Of a stretch of DNA of 64,000 nucleotides, positions 38,329 to 47,827 are shown in pieces. The stretch comes from Bacillus sp. CH30_1T (GTDB lineage Bacteria; Bacillota; Bacilli; Bacillales; Bacillaceae_B). The stretch is taken from positions 1 to 64,000 of the forward strand of contig NZ_VTUY01000016.1 of assembly GCF_008364765.1 (NCBI RefSeq), written 5' to 3'. Position 1 is the first letter of the stretch. Each line of letters begins with the position of its first letter. The position numbers and the translations under genes are program-made. Under the pieces are notes generated by a model. That model made no database searches. It saw nothing but the letters and a program-made list of their open reading frames with translations, and was not told where the DNA came from.

Positions 38329-38357
38329 GGAGAAAACTCCTTTCTCACAAGGGGAAA

Positions 38358-39365
38358 TTACTTATCTTTAGAATTTTTCGGATCATTTTTATCCCCGGTT
38401 AGTTTCCCGATCGAATCTCTCATTTCCGTATCGGCGTCGATATTCTTTAAGTTCATATAGTCCATCACACCGATATTGCCTGATCGCAGCGCTTCAGCCA
38501 TAGCAAGAGGTACTTCTGCTTCTGCTTCCACAACCTTCGCTCTCATTTCTTCTACTCTTGCTTTCATTTCCTGCTCATTGGCAACGGCCATTGCTCTTCT
38601 TTCTTCCGCTTTCGCTTGTGCAATATTTTTATCAGCTTCCGCTTGTTCTGTTTGCAGTTCCGCTCCGATATTCTTACCGATATCAACGTCTGCGATATCA
38701 ATCGAGAGAATTTCAAATGCCGTACCTGCATCCAGGCCTTTCGAAAGGACCGTTTGAGAAATCAGATCCGGATTTTCCAATACCTTCTTGTGATTGTCGG
38801 ATGAACCGATTGTGGATACAATCCCTTCCCCTACACGGGCAACGATCGTTTCTTCCCCGGCACCCCCGACAAGGCGGTCAATATTCGCACGAACCGTAAT
38901 ACGCGCTTTGGCTTTCACTTCAATTCCATCCATTGCAACACCGGCAATAAATGGTGTTTCGATCACTTTAGGGTTAACACTCATTTGAACCGCTTCAAGT
39001 ACGTCACGGCCAGCAAGGTCAATCGCTGCACAACGCTCAAAGGTCAGTTCAATATTTGCACGATGAGCTGCAATCAGTGCATTGACCACTCTGTCTACGT
39101 TACCACCAGCTAAATAGTGACTCTCCAGCTGATTGATCGTTACCGTGATTCCTGCTTTATGGGCTTTAATCAATGGATTGATCACACGACTCGGGATAAC
39201 ACGTCTCAACCTCATCCCCACTAGTGTGAAAATACTGATTCTTACTCCAGCTGCAATCGCTGAAATCCACAGCATGACTGGTACAAATGTAAATAAAACT
39301 GCTAATACAATTACTCCCACCACAATGGCAACGAGTAATAAAATCGTACTTGGTCCTATAACCAT
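38358..39365 (-). CDS. floA: Flotillin-like protein FloA
   Basis: 335-residue scaffold of bacterial lipid domains. The N terminus is a membrane hairpin ([19 protein letters not shown]...[10 protein letters not shown]), then a PHB/SPFH domain (about 55-230) and a Glu-Ala-rich coiled coil ([35 protein letters not shown]) for oligomerisation. Middle gene of yqeZ-floA-yqfB, which is driven by a SigW-like promoter upstream of yqeZ. Confidence 0.95.
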   Translation of the reverse strand: MVIGPSTILLLVAIVVGVIVLAVLFTFVPVMLWISAIAAGVRISIFTLVGMRLRRVIPSRVINPLIKAHKAGITVTINQLESHYLAGGNVDRVVNALIAAHRANIELTFERCAAIDLAGRDVLEAVQMSVNPKVIETPFIAGVAMDGIEVKAKARITVRANIDRLVGGAGEETIVARVGEGIVSTIGSSDNHKKVLENPDLISQTVLSKGLDAGTAFEILSIDIADVDIGKNIGAELQTEQAEADKNIAQAKAEERRAMAVANEQEMKARVEEMRAKVVEAEAEVPLAMAEALRSGNIGVMDYMNLKNIDADTEMRDSIGKLTGDKNDPKNSKDK

Positions 39366-39385
39366 ATTCTTTTCCTCCTAAGTAA

Positions 39386-40696
39386 TTATGAAATGTCTCT
39401 TACAACAATCCGTGAACCTTCTACTTTCACAATCTTAACTCTTTCGCCTGCTTTAATAAAGCCACCCTCTGTCACTGCATCAATTCTTTCATCATCCACG
39501 ATCACGGTACCGGAAGGTCTTAAAGGTGTTTTGGTTACCCCTTCTTTACCGATCAACTCTATTCGATTGATGTTTGATACATATCCACTTTCTGTGCTTG
39601 TTGAATCTTTTAAAATGATTTTGTTGAAAAATTTCATTTTTTTACCAAACACCTTTACAAATATAATCATTGTCGCAACGGCAATAAGTAAAGCGATAAG
39701 AAGAGAAATTCCCATTTGCACTACATCGCCCCCTGCCAACATAATACTTGCGAGTATTGCCCCGATGCCAAGTCCGCCTGCAATGCCCCCCGGGAGGAAA
39801 AATTCCGCAACGACAAGAGCGATTCCAATGATAAAGAGGATGATGGTTTCGTAACCGGCAAGTCCCGCCACTAAGTGTCCATAAAAGAATAATACAAGTG
39901 AAATCAACCCGATAGAACCGGCAATGCCAAAGCCTGGTGAATACAATTCGACAATCAACCCTAGGCTTGCCAACGAAAGAAGGATCGGTACCACGACCGG
40001 ATTGGTTATAAATCGTGCCAGCTTCTCTGCAAAGGTCTCTTCAACATTTACAACAGAAGATTTATCGACACCGAGGGTTTCGTATAACTTATCCAGATTC
40101 GCAACGGTTCCTTCAGAGTAGCCCACTTGCTTGGCTTCTTTTGAACCCAGTGTTAATAATTCCCCTTTTTCAATCCCCAATTCTTCGATTACTACCGATT
40201 CATCCGCCATAGCTAAAGCAACTTGAGGATCTCTCCCATTTGATTCTGCGGCACTCTTCATGGCAGAAAGCCAGTAACTCTGAGCTTTCTTATCAGCGGC
40301 ATTGCCAGCTTGATCGATCACAGCCGCAGAACCGATTTGACCATTTGGAACCATATAGATCTCATCTGCATGAAGGGAGATGAAGGCACCTGCCGATAAA
40401 GCATGATTATTCACAAAGGCAACCGTCTTTGTTTCTACGCTGTCAAGGAGCTGACCAATATCACCAGCTGCAGTGACCAGACCTCCAGGCGTATCAATAT
40501 CAAAAACAATCAGTTCAGCATTATCTTCCTCTGCATCACTTATCGCTCTCTCCAGAAATGCATGAAGGCCTTTTTCAACTTCTTTGTGAATAGGAATAAC
40601 GTATACTTTTTTTGTATTCTCAGCAGAGCTTAACAAGGGCTGTAGAAAACTAAACCCAAGAATCATCATGAAAAATATAAGTAGACCTTTTTTCAA
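39386..40696 (-). CDS. yqeZ: NfeD-family membrane serine protease YqeZ
   Basis: 436-residue NfeD1b protein that partners with flotillin. A signal peptide (about 1-25) is followed by a ClpP/SppA-like protease domain with FDIDTPGGLV and the nucleophile region NNHALSAGAFISL, then five to six membrane segments (about 235-355) and a C-terminal OB fold (SGTVIVDDERIDAVTEGGFI). It precedes floA by 20 bp. Confidence 0.93.
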   Translation of the reverse strand: MKKGLLIFFMMILGFSFLQPLLSSAENTKKVYVIPIHKEVEKGLHAFLERAISDAEEDNAELIVFDIDTPGGLVTAAGDIGQLLDSVETKTVAFVNNHALSAGAFISLHADEIYMVPNGQIGSAAVIDQAGNAADKKAQSYWLSAMKSAAESNGRDPQVALAMADESVVIEELGIEKGELLTLGSKEAKQVGYSEGTVANLDKLYETLGVDKSSVVNVEETFAEKLARFITNPVVVPILLSLASLGLIVELYSPGFGIAGSIGLISLVLFFYGHLVAGLAGYETIILFIIGIALVVAEFFLPGGIAGGLGIGAILASIMLAGGDVVQMGISLLIALLIAVATMIIFVKVFGKKMKFFNKIILKDSTSTESGYVSNINRIELIGKEGVTKTPLRPSGTVIVDDERIDAVTEGGFIKAGERVKIVKVEGSRIVVRDIS

Positions 40697-40738
40697 CGCA
40701 ACCCCCTCGTTTCAGGAAATATTCCTTGATACTCTATG

Positions 40739-40765
40739 TACGATTGACCTATTAAAATAGTTTCA
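40739..40765 (-). promoter_or_regulatory. SigW-like promoter of yqeZ-floA-yqfB
   Basis: TGAAAC (40760-40765) and CGTA (40739-40742) on the minus strand, 17 bp apart, 42 bp before yqeZ. This matches the extracytoplasmic sigma-W type, which drives this operon in B. subtilis. The remaining 40770-40985 is AT-rich with no gene seen. Confidence 0.75.
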
Positions 40766-40990
40766 ACTTTTTTTAAAATATTATGTTGTTGGCGTGGAAT
40801 TTATTAATATAGTAAAAAACTTGAAAAAGAAGGATGTTTTTGATGGGCTGATCCTGGGTATAACGTTTCTTTACTTTTTATTATCAACTTGCTCAAGCTT
40901 ATTTTCAACCTTCAAACTATAATTTTACCTTTCCCCAACTTATTTTTAACCTCCCCCTACATGGCACCACCCCTTATTAACGCGAATAAA

Positions 40991-41016
40991 AAAACCGGAA
41001 AGCATTATGGCTTTCC
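40991..41016 (-). terminator. yqeY intrinsic terminator
   Basis: ACCGGAAAG / CTTTCCGGT with an 8-nt loop, then a run of U on the minus strand. Confidence 0.92.
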
Positions 41017-41029
41017 GGTCTCTTTAATC

Positions 41030-41476
41030 TTATGATAAATGTTGAAGAACAAGTTTGTTGACGAGAGCTCCATCGGCTTTCCCTTTTAATTTAGGCATGA
41101 TTGCTCCCATCACTTTGCCCATGTCGGCTTTAGAAGTAGCACCTACCTCCGCTACTGTCTGTTGGACAATAGCAGAGACTTCTTCTTCTGAAAGCTGCTT
41201 CGGCATATATATTTCGACGTAAGTCAGTTCTGTTTGAATTTTTCCAACGAGGTCTTCGCGACCAGCGTTTTGAAATTCCTGGAGGGAGTCTTTCCGTTGC
41301 TTCACTTCTCGAGAAAGGACAGTCAACTCTTCGTCTTCAGAGAGTTCCTGCTTCCCATGTTTAATCGCTTCATTTTGAAGTGAAGCTTTAAGCATGCGAA
41401 TAACAGAAAGCTTCTCTTTTTCTTTATTTTTCATCGCTTGTTTCATATCATCATTTAAACGATTGAGAAGACTCAT
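41030..41476 (-). CDS. yqeY: GatB/YqeY domain protein
   Basis: 148-residue helical protein homologous to the tRNA-binding tail of GatB. It starts [20 protein letters not shown] and contains [17 protein letters not shown] and [20 protein letters not shown], standard for YqeY. Precise function is unknown; tRNA binding or amidotransferase support is inferred. Cotranscribed with rpsU, 14 bp upstream. Confidence 0.92.
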   Translation of the reverse strand: MSLLNRLNDDMKQAMKNKEKEKLSVIRMLKASLQNEAIKHGKQELSEDEELTVLSREVKQRKDSLQEFQNAGREDLVGKIQTELTYVEIYMPKQLSEEEVSAIVQQTVAEVGATSKADMGKVMGAIMPKLKGKADGALVNKLVLQHLS

Positions 41477-41490
41477 GCTTACACCCTCTC

Positions 41491-41664
41491 TTAGAACTTA
41501 CGTTTTCTTGCAGCTTCTGATTTCTTTTTGCGTTTTACGCTTGGCTTTTCATAAAATTCGCGCTTTCTAAACTCTTGTAAAGTTCCTGTTTTAGAAACTG
41601 AGCGTTTGAAGCGACGAAGAGCATCTTCAAGCGATTCGTTTTTACGAACAACTGTTTTTGACAT
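41491..41664 (-). CDS. rpsU: Ribosomal protein S21
   Basis: 57-residue basic 30S protein ([20 protein letters not shown] ... RKRKF). ATG at 41664 follows GGAGGGAGGG; the longer frame to 41688 is leader. It is transcribed from a strong promoter about 200 bp upstream, leaving a long leader with several hairpins. Confidence 0.95.
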   Translation of the reverse strand: MSKTVVRKNESLEDALRRFKRSVSKTGTLQEFRKREFYEKPSVKRKKKSEAARKRKF

Positions 41665-41870
41665 CTCTCTTTCCCTCCCTCCGAACACACTACACTTACA
41701 TGTTCAAGTCAAGAAATGGTTTGTACCAATTTCTTAAGACGCAGAGTTTTCTGGCGTCCTTTACTTCACCAATAGGTTATGGCTTTGCCCTTGGATCATA
41801 GTCACAAGGGGACAGAAAGTGTATGTCTTTCTTGGATGAATTCTTTATTATTTAAAAGAAATCCATGTAC
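41665..41870 (-). promoter_or_regulatory. Long structured leader of rpsU-yqeY
   Basis: About 200 nt between the predicted start of transcription and the S21 start. Hairpins: AAGAAATTGGT / ACCATTTCTT (41711-41735), ACGCCAGA / TCTGCGT (41739-41758), CCCTTG / CAAGGG (41788-41810). No open frame stands out. Confidence 0.55.
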
Positions 41871-41876
41871 TTTGCC

Positions 41877-41905
41877 ATTATAATATATGATATGTAATAG
41901 GTCAA
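41877..41905 (-). promoter_or_regulatory. Predicted strong sigma-A promoter of rpsU
   Basis: TTGACC (41900-41905) and TATAAT (41877-41882) on the minus strand, 17 bp apart. Confidence 0.82.
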
Positions 41906-41999
41906 CAATTTATCATAAAACACCTTATATAAATAGGCATGTCTCACTCATTTCTTCCATACATTTGTATAAAGCAGGCTGGTGTGTGGGAGGAATGTA

Positions 42000-42932
42000 A
42001 TGATTTTACATGGAATCGCCTTTATTTTTTTTATTTTATGTTTTTTACTGGGGATGACCTGGCTGCGGTCTGGGCTCTTTAATATTGCCAATCAGAAAAT
42101 AAAGAAATGGCTTCATTACTTAACGAGCACTCCCACAAAGGGTGTTCTTACAGGAACGATAGTGACAGCCTTTATCCATAGCAGTTCTGCCGTTATGGTA
42201 CTCACTGTGGGACTGGCTTCCTCCGGCTTGATACCGTTCAGACAGACTATCGGAATCATGCTTGGATCGAATATCGGGACAACGTTCACCCTTGAAATGT
42301 TCACACTGGATATGAATTATCTTATTGTCCCTTCCATGATCATCGGATGCATTATGTATTTCTTCCGATCACCTTCCATCCGAAGTGCGGGAATGATATT
42401 TATTGGGTTTGGATTAATCTTTACGTCGATCCGCGCGATTCAGTGGTTAGCTACTCCATTAACGAATCACGAATCCTTGCGTATGTATATCATAGAAGTG
42501 AACGAGCATGTTGTACTCGCTCTACTTATTGGTTGTGTATTAACGGCGATCATTCAATCCAGCACCGTTGTGACAGGAGTGACGATGGGATTTCTGGCTG
42601 CAGGTTCCATTGATCTTCATGCTGGAATCACCATTATGCTCGGTGCAAACGTCGGGACATGTATTACAGCCTTTATTGCAAGCATCGGTGGAGGCACTCA
42701 AGCGAAACTGACGGCGTACGCACACATATGGCTTAACGTTATTGGTGTCGCTCTTTTTATCCCTTTCATCCCATTACTCGGATTGGTGGTTCGATCTTTA
42801 GCAGGCTCACCAGATTTACAATTAGCCCACGCCAGTGTCCTATTTAACATTTTATGCTCGATCCTTGTGTTGCCATTTGCGAATCAATTCGCCCGATTTA
42901 TTGAAAGAATTCACCAGCCAAAAAAAAGCTGA
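42000..42932 (+). CDS. yqeW: Na+/phosphate cotransporter family protein YqeW
   Basis: 310-residue PNaS-family membrane protein with two inverted repeats: HSSSAVMVLTVGLASSG with GSNIGTTFTLEM, and QSSTVVTGVTMGFLAAG with GANVGTCITAFI. It lacks the PhoU-like tail of the paralogue at 1654-3282. ATG at 42000 follows GGGAGG by six bases. It is divergent from rpsU and convergent with deoC. Transport of phosphate is inferred from the family. Confidence 0.9.
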   Translation: MILHGIAFIFFILCFLLGMTWLRSGLFNIANQKIKKWLHYLTSTPTKGVLTGTIVTAFIHSSSAVMVLTVGLASSGLIPFRQTIGIMLGSNIGTTFTLEMFTLDMNYLIVPSMIIGCIMYFFRSPSIRSAGMIFIGFGLIFTSIRAIQWLATPLTNHESLRMYIIEVNEHVVLALLIGCVLTAIIQSSTVVTGVTMGFLAAGSIDLHAGITIMLGANVGTCITAFIASIGGGTQAKLTAYAHIWLNVIGVALFIPFIPLLGLVVRSLAGSPDLQLAHASVLFNILCSILVLPFANQFARFIERIHQPKKS

Positions 42933-42966
42933 ACAAGGACCGAGATCCTCGTTCAGCTTTTTTCTT
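42926..42966. terminator. Bidirectional terminator yqeW / deoC
   Basis: AAAGCTGAAC / GTTCAGCTTT arms with GGACC/GGATCC-type inner pairing; A run left, T run right. The left arm overlaps the yqeW stop codon. Confidence 0.88.
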
Positions 42967-42967
42967 T

Positions 42968-43639
42968 TTAATAATCAGAGTCACTTGTCAAGCCTTGTAC
43001 GATTTTCACACCTGAGCTTGCTCCCAAGCGAGTAGCTCCAGCATCAATCATTGCTTGTGCATCTTCAGAAGAACGTACGCCACCTGAAGCTTTTACACCG
43101 ATATCAGGTCCAACTGTTTTTCTCATAAGAGCGATATCTTCAACAGTCGCTCCCCCAGTAGAGAATCCTGTTGATGTTTTCACATAATCTGCTCCAGCTT
43201 CTACAGCTAATTGGCAAGCTATCACTTTTTCTTCATCCGTCAGCAAGCACGTTTCAATGATTACTTTTGAAAGTGCTTTACCTTTAGATGCTGCCACAAC
43301 AGCTTCAATATCGCGTTTAACCAACTCATGATCGCCACTTTTCAAAGCGCCGATATTGATGACCATATCAACTTCTGTAGCACCTTTTTCGATTGCATCT
43401 TTTGTTTCGAATGCTTTCGTTTCTGGAGTAGAAGCTCCTAGTGGGAACCCGATAACCGTACACACTTTTACTTCAGTGCCTGATAATAATTCGCTTGAAT
43501 ATTGAACCCATGCCGGGTTAACGCACACAGAAGCAAAGTTAAATTCTTTCGCTTCCTGGCAAAGTACTTCTACTTGGTCTTTCGTTGATTCAGGTTTAAG
43601 TAAAGTATGATCAATCATACTTGCAATATTCGTAGTCAT
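42968..43639 (-). CDS. deoC: Deoxyribose-phosphate aldolase
   Basis: 223-residue TIM-barrel class I aldolase that splits deoxyribose 5-phosphate to acetaldehyde and glyceraldehyde 3-phosphate in nucleoside catabolism. [11 protein letters not shown] opens the protein; the Schiff-base Lys lies in [17 protein letters not shown] and the second active-site Lys in [11 protein letters not shown]. Stands alone here; in B. subtilis deoC is elsewhere with nupC and pdp. Confidence 0.96.
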   Translation of the reverse strand: MTTNIASMIDHTLLKPESTKDQVEVLCQEAKEFNFASVCVNPAWVQYSSELLSGTEVKVCTVIGFPLGASTPETKAFETKDAIEKGATEVDMVINIGALKSGDHELVKRDIEAVVAASKGKALSKVIIETCLLTDEEKVIACQLAVEAGADYVKTSTGFSTGGATVEDIALMRKTVGPDIGVKASGGVRSSEDAQAMIDAGATRLGASSGVKIVQGLTSDSDY

Positions 43640-43769
43640 TCATTATCTCTCCTTTTAACAGTTGTCCGTACCTCTCTTATCATAACAAAACAGAGAGAAA
43701 AAGACGAGCATTTCTTATTAGCATCTCCAAAAAAAGAAAACCTTTTCATTTTTCACAAGAAAATAAAAA

Positions 43770-43797
43770 CAACCCCGGTATTCAATACCAGGGTTGC
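43770..43797 (-). terminator. Alpha-glucosidase terminator
   Basis: AACCCCGGTATT / AATACCAGGGTT stem (one wobble) with A/T tracts on both sides, between the alpha-glucosidase and deoC. Confidence 0.82.
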
Positions 43798-43805
43798 AAT
43801 CTTCA

Positions 43806-45470
43806 TTATATTAATCGGTACACTCTCGCCTCGTATGGCTTAAGAGTTAACTTGCTTACATTTTCATGGCCGTTTACATCATAGTTATTCAACAGGAGAT
43901 TAGATGAGCAGACTTCCAATTCACCAAGGTGACAAATGGCATCCTGCGTGGAAAGATTTGTGATCACTATCATGGATTGATCTTCTCCTGTTCGGGTATA
44001 CGCATAGATTTGCTTGTCTTTTTCAAGAAGCAGGTCATAGATCCCGTACGTGAAGACATCTTCCTTTTTCTTTAATTGAATCATTTTTTTATAGAAGTTC
44101 AGAATTGAGTTTTCATCCTTCTCCTGAGCTTTTACGTTGATCGTTTTATAGTTTGGATTCACTTTCATCCAAGGTTTGCCGTTTGTAAATCCACTGTTTA
44201 CTTCATCAGTCCATTGCATCGGTGTTCTGCTGTTGTCTCGGGAAGAAGCCCAGATGATGTCCATGATGTCTTGGTGAGGTACTCCCTCTTCACGCTTTAG
44301 ACGGTATAGATTCTTGACCGCTACATCATCATAATCTTCAATGGAAGGAAATTGAACATTTGTCATACCGATTTCCTGTCCTTGATAAATAAAAGGAGTC
44401 CCCTGCATTAAGAAGTACATGGTCGCCATGGCAGTGGCACTTTCTCTCCAATATTCTTTATCATTCCCCCAAGTGGATACAACTCGTGGTTTATCATGGT
44501 TTTCGATGAATAGGGCATTCCAGCCGTTGCCTTCAAGGCCTTTCTGCCAGCGAGTGAGCACCTTCTTCAATTCGACGATATCAAGGTCAGGGTTGGTTTC
44601 GGCGTCCCAGAGACCTAGATGTTCGAATTGGAAAATCATATCCATCTTACCCTTTTCTTTTCCAACCCACAATTCCGCTTCATCGGCTTTTACACCATTC
44701 GCTTCCCCAACGGACATAACATCATAGTTTGCATACGTCCGATCCTTGAATTCTTGCAGAAACGTATGAATCCCTTTTTGATTCATATGCATATCGAAAG
44801 AAGAAACATACTTTTCCTTTTTCGAATTTGGCATATCAGGAAGACCCGGACGTTTTTTAATATGGCTGATGGCATCGATTCTGAAGCCATCAATTCCTTT
44901 ATCAAGCCACCAGTTTACTGTGTCATAAAGAGCGTCGCGAACTTCTTCATTTTCCCAGTTCAAATCCGGCTGCTTTGTAGAGAATACGTGAAGGAAATAT
45001 TGATCTGTTTCTTCGTCATACTCCCAGGCCGATCCTCCAAAGATGCTTTCCCAGTTATTTGGCTCCTTGCCTTTTACGCCATCTCTCCAAATATACCAGT
45101 CACGCTTTGGGTTTTCTTTAGAGCTCTTAGACTCAATGAACCAAGGGTGCTCGTCACTTGTATGATTAAGTACAAGGTCAATGATCAGTTTCATATCTCG
45201 CTTGTGAACCTCATTAAGTAACTGATCGAAGTCCTCCATCGTACCGAAGTCTTCCATAATATCCTGATAATCAGAAATATCATATCCATTATCATCATTA
45301 GGTGATTTATACATTGGACAAATCCAAATCACATCGATACCCAGTTCATTAATATAATCCAACCGTTGAATCACGCCCTGCAAGTCACCAATTCCGTCGC
45401 CGTTTGAATCCTGAAAACTCCTGGGATAGATTTGATAGCCTACCGCTTCTTTACGCCATGCCTTTTTCAT
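43806..45470 (-). CDS. GH13 alpha-glucosidase / oligo-1,6-glucosidase
   Basis: 554-residue cytoplasmic glycosidase that hydrolyses terminal alpha-linked glucose from maltose- or isomaltose-type sugars. GH13 regions: LVLNHTSDEHPWF, nucleophile Asp in DGFRIDAISHIKK, acid/base Glu in SVGEANGV and Asp in IENHDKPR; (beta/alpha)8 fold to about 470, then a beta domain. It resembles MalL and trehalose-6-phosphate hydrolase relatives; the exact specificity is not readable. No transporter or regulator is adjacent. Two cre/LacI-type sites lie just upstream. GAGGTG precedes the ATG. Confidence 0.92.
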   Translation of the reverse strand: MKKAWRKEAVGYQIYPRSFQDSNGDGIGDLQGVIQRLDYINELGIDVIWICPMYKSPNDDNGYDISDYQDIMEDFGTMEDFDQLLNEVHKRDMKLIIDLVLNHTSDEHPWFIESKSSKENPKRDWYIWRDGVKGKEPNNWESIFGGSAWEYDEETDQYFLHVFSTKQPDLNWENEEVRDALYDTVNWWLDKGIDGFRIDAISHIKKRPGLPDMPNSKKEKYVSSFDMHMNQKGIHTFLQEFKDRTYANYDVMSVGEANGVKADEAELWVGKEKGKMDMIFQFEHLGLWDAETNPDLDIVELKKVLTRWQKGLEGNGWNALFIENHDKPRVVSTWGNDKEYWRESATAMATMYFLMQGTPFIYQGQEIGMTNVQFPSIEDYDDVAVKNLYRLKREEGVPHQDIMDIIWASSRDNSRTPMQWTDEVNSGFTNGKPWMKVNPNYKTINVKAQEKDENSILNFYKKMIQLKKKEDVFTYGIYDLLLEKDKQIYAYTRTGEDQSMIVITNLSTQDAICHLGELEVCSSNLLLNNYDVNGHENVSKLTLKPYEARVYRLI

Positions 45471-45498
45471 CGTAACACCTCATCAAAGTATAGTAAGA

Positions 45499-45531
45499 TA
45501 CAAACGCTTACATTTAATGCAATCGTTTGCA
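45499..45531 (-). promoter_or_regulatory. Two tandem cre/LacI-type operators
   Basis: TGTAAGCGTTTGTA (45499-45512) and TGCAAACGATTGCA (45518-45531) on the minus strand, each with a central CG. The first fits the CcpA cre consensus; the second, nearly palindromic, could be cre or the site of a MalR-like LacI-family repressor. Confidence 0.72.
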
Positions 45532-45672
45532 CTATTAGTTTTAAAAAAAGACCTGTTTCATTCATTATATTGACATTAATAGTTTACAACCTTCTTCTTC
45601 ACTTATCAATAGATAAATTGATTCTAATCAAAAAAAAAGAAAGTGGTTACAAAGTATTATTGTGCAAAAACA

Positions 45673-45703
45673 AAAAAAGCACCCAACAATTGTCAGGTGC
45701 CTT
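45673..45703 (-). terminator. Terminator of the hrcA-to-mtaB operon
   Basis: GGCACCTGACA / TGTTGGGTGC-type stem just after mtaB, followed by seven U on the minus strand. Confidence 0.8.
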
Positions 45704-45709
45704 GATCTA

Positions 45710-47044
45710 TTAAATTGCGGCTTTTTCTTCTGTTTCTTCAAGGACACGTACGAATTGGCCTTCGTTTAGAGGATAACCTGCTTTTGTGATCTTCACTTTC
45801 ACCAGTTTCCCCACCATATCTTCCGTTGCAGGGAATACCACTTTCAAGTAATTATCCGTATATCCAACATAAAGATCATCTTGGTAAATTTCTTCAGGGA
45901 TCACTTCTAATACTTCATTTTCAAACTGAGAAGCGTATTCTTTCGCTAATTGGTTAGAAAGTTCAATTAAACGATGAACTCGTTCGTTCTTGATATCTTC
46001 ATCGATTTGGTCGTCCATACGTGCTGCAGGTGTACCTGTTCGCTTTGAATAAGGGAACACGTGAAGCTCCGAGAATTTATGTTCATTGATGAAATTATAT
46101 GTTTCCATAAATTCTTCTTCCGTTTCACCAGGGAAACCGACAATGACATCAGACGTAACGGCAAGTCCCGGTAAAGCCTTCTTAAGCTTATCCAAGCGCT
46201 CTGCAAAGAATTCCATCGTATATTTTCTGCGCATTCTCTTAAGAACCGTATTGGATCCTGATTGAAGTGGAATGTGTAAGTGTCTGACAACAATATTTGA
46301 TTGATCGATAACTTCAATGACTTCATCCGTCAGTTGACTGGCTTCGATGGAAGAGATACGAATTCTCTTTAGACCCTTCACTTTTTGCTCCAAATCTTTA
46401 AGAAGCATGGCAAGGTTGTAGTCTTTCATGTCCTCTCCATATCCACCTGTGTGAATTCCTGTCAGGACAATCTCTTTATAGCCGGCATCTACAAGCTGTT
46501 GAGCTTGATGAATGACTTCTTCAGGATCACGGGACCTCATCAGTCCACGGGCCCATGGAATAATGCAGAATGTACAGAAGTTATTGCACCCTTCCTGGAT
46601 TTTAAGAGAAGCACGGGTACGATCCGTAAATGCCGGAACATCCAGCTCTTCGTAGACACGATTCTTCATAATGTTTGTAACGCCATTGATTGGTTGGCGT
46701 TCTTGTTTATATTCATCAATGTATGTTAGCATTTTTCTTCGGTCCTGCGTCCCAACCACGACGTCAACGCCCGGTATCGCCATAATTTCAGCAGGGGATG
46801 TTTGAGCGTAGCATCCTGTTACACAAATCACTCCATCAGGATTCTTACGGATGGCACGACGAATGACCTGTCTGCTTTTCTTATCTCCTGTATTCGTTAC
46901 CGTGCACGTGTTAATGACATATACGTCTGCAATCGAATCATATTCTACACGTTCATATCCTTCTTCTTTAAATAGTTGCCAAATGGCTTCTGTTTCGTAG
47001 TGGTTCACTTTACACCCTAGAGTGTGAAACGCTACTGATGGCAT
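45710..47044 (-). CDS. mtaB: tRNA (N6-L-threonylcarbamoyladenosine(37)-C2)-methylthiotransferase
   Basis: 444-residue radical-SAM enzyme that converts t6A37 to ms2t6A37 in tRNA. N-terminal cluster Cys in HTLGCKVNHYE, NTCTVTNTGD and VTGCYAQ; radical-SAM motif CNNFCTFC in EGCNNFCTFCIIPWARG; C-terminal TRAM domain. ATG at 47044 follows GAGGTGA; the longer frame to 47164 overlaps rsmE and is rejected. Last gene of the heat-shock operon. Confidence 0.95.
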   Translation of the reverse strand: MPSVAFHTLGCKVNHYETEAIWQLFKEEGYERVEYDSIADVYVINTCTVTNTGDKKSRQVIRRAIRKNPDGVICVTGCYAQTSPAEIMAIPGVDVVVGTQDRRKMLTYIDEYKQERQPINGVTNIMKNRVYEELDVPAFTDRTRASLKIQEGCNNFCTFCIIPWARGLMRSRDPEEVIHQAQQLVDAGYKEIVLTGIHTGGYGEDMKDYNLAMLLKDLEQKVKGLKRIRISSIEASQLTDEVIEVIDQSNIVVRHLHIPLQSGSNTVLKRMRRKYTMEFFAERLDKLKKALPGLAVTSDVIVGFPGETEEEFMETYNFINEHKFSELHVFPYSKRTGTPAARMDDQIDEDIKNERVHRLIELSNQLAKEYASQFENEVLEVIPEEIYQDDLYVGYTDNYLKVVFPATEDMVGKLVKVKITKAGYPLNEGQFVRVLEETEEKAAI

Positions 47045-47049
47045 TACAA

Positions 47050-47796
47050 TCACCTCATAAGTTCTAATTGATAGCTGATGGCTGAGAGGACATACAATGG
47101 AGCAGTCTCCGTCCGTAAGATTCTTGGGCCAAGACCACATGGAATAAATCCCTCGCTCTTGCACATCTCTACTTCTTTTTCTGTCAATCCACCTTCAGGA
47201 CCGAATACGACAAGGACACTTTGTCCATTTTCGATCGTCGATAACACCTTTGAAAGATTTCCTTTTTCTCCGGCTCTTGCTTCTTCTTCATATGCGATCA
47301 GTTTGTAATCAAACTGTGCCTGTATTAATTGTTTCAATGAAATGGGGGCAGATACGTCGGGAACAAGGAGTCTATGAGACTGTTCCGCTGCTTCTTTGAC
47401 GATTTTCTCCCATCGTTCCACCTTTTTCTTTGCTTTTTTATCGTCCCACTTCACAATGGAGCGATCCGCATTAAAAGGGATAAATTGAGTGGCTCCAAGC
47501 TCTGTTCCCTTTTGGAAAATCAACTCCAATTTATCCCCTTTCGGCAGTCCGCTCGCAATGGTTACTTTAATTGGTAATTCTTTCGTCGTTGTTTCCCATT
47601 TTACTATTGATAGTTCTACTGAGTCACTGGAAATCGTTTCAATACGGGCAATTGCTGATGCTTGATCTTTAAAAACAGCATAGACTTCATCATCTTCCTT
47701 CATTCTCATGACACGAACGATATGATGATAGTCATCCCCTGTTATCGTAATCGGATCATTTTCTCGATATGTGTGATTTATAAAATATCGTTGCAT
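47050..47796 (-). CDS. rsmE: 16S rRNA (uracil(1498)-N3)-methyltransferase
   Basis: 248-residue SPOUT methyltransferase for U1498 of 16S rRNA. N-terminal PUA-like domain (ITGDDYHHIVRVMRMKEDD) and C-terminal knot with VVFGPEGGLTEKEVE and LGPRILRTETAPLYVLS. Follows prmA by 31 bp in the hrcA-grpE-dnaK-dnaJ-prmA-rsmE-mtaB operon. Confidence 0.95.
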   Translation of the reverse strand: MQRYFINHTYRENDPITITGDDYHHIVRVMRMKEDDEVYAVFKDQASAIARIETISSDSVELSIVKWETTTKELPIKVTIASGLPKGDKLELIFQKGTELGATQFIPFNADRSIVKWDDKKAKKKVERWEKIVKEAAEQSHRLLVPDVSAPISLKQLIQAQFDYKLIAYEEEARAGEKGNLSKVLSTIENGQSVLVVFGPEGGLTEKEVEMCKSEGFIPCGLGPRILRTETAPLYVLSAISYQLELMR

Positions 47797-47827
47797 ACAG
47801 TTTCAACTCCACCGTTTTTACTTAAAT

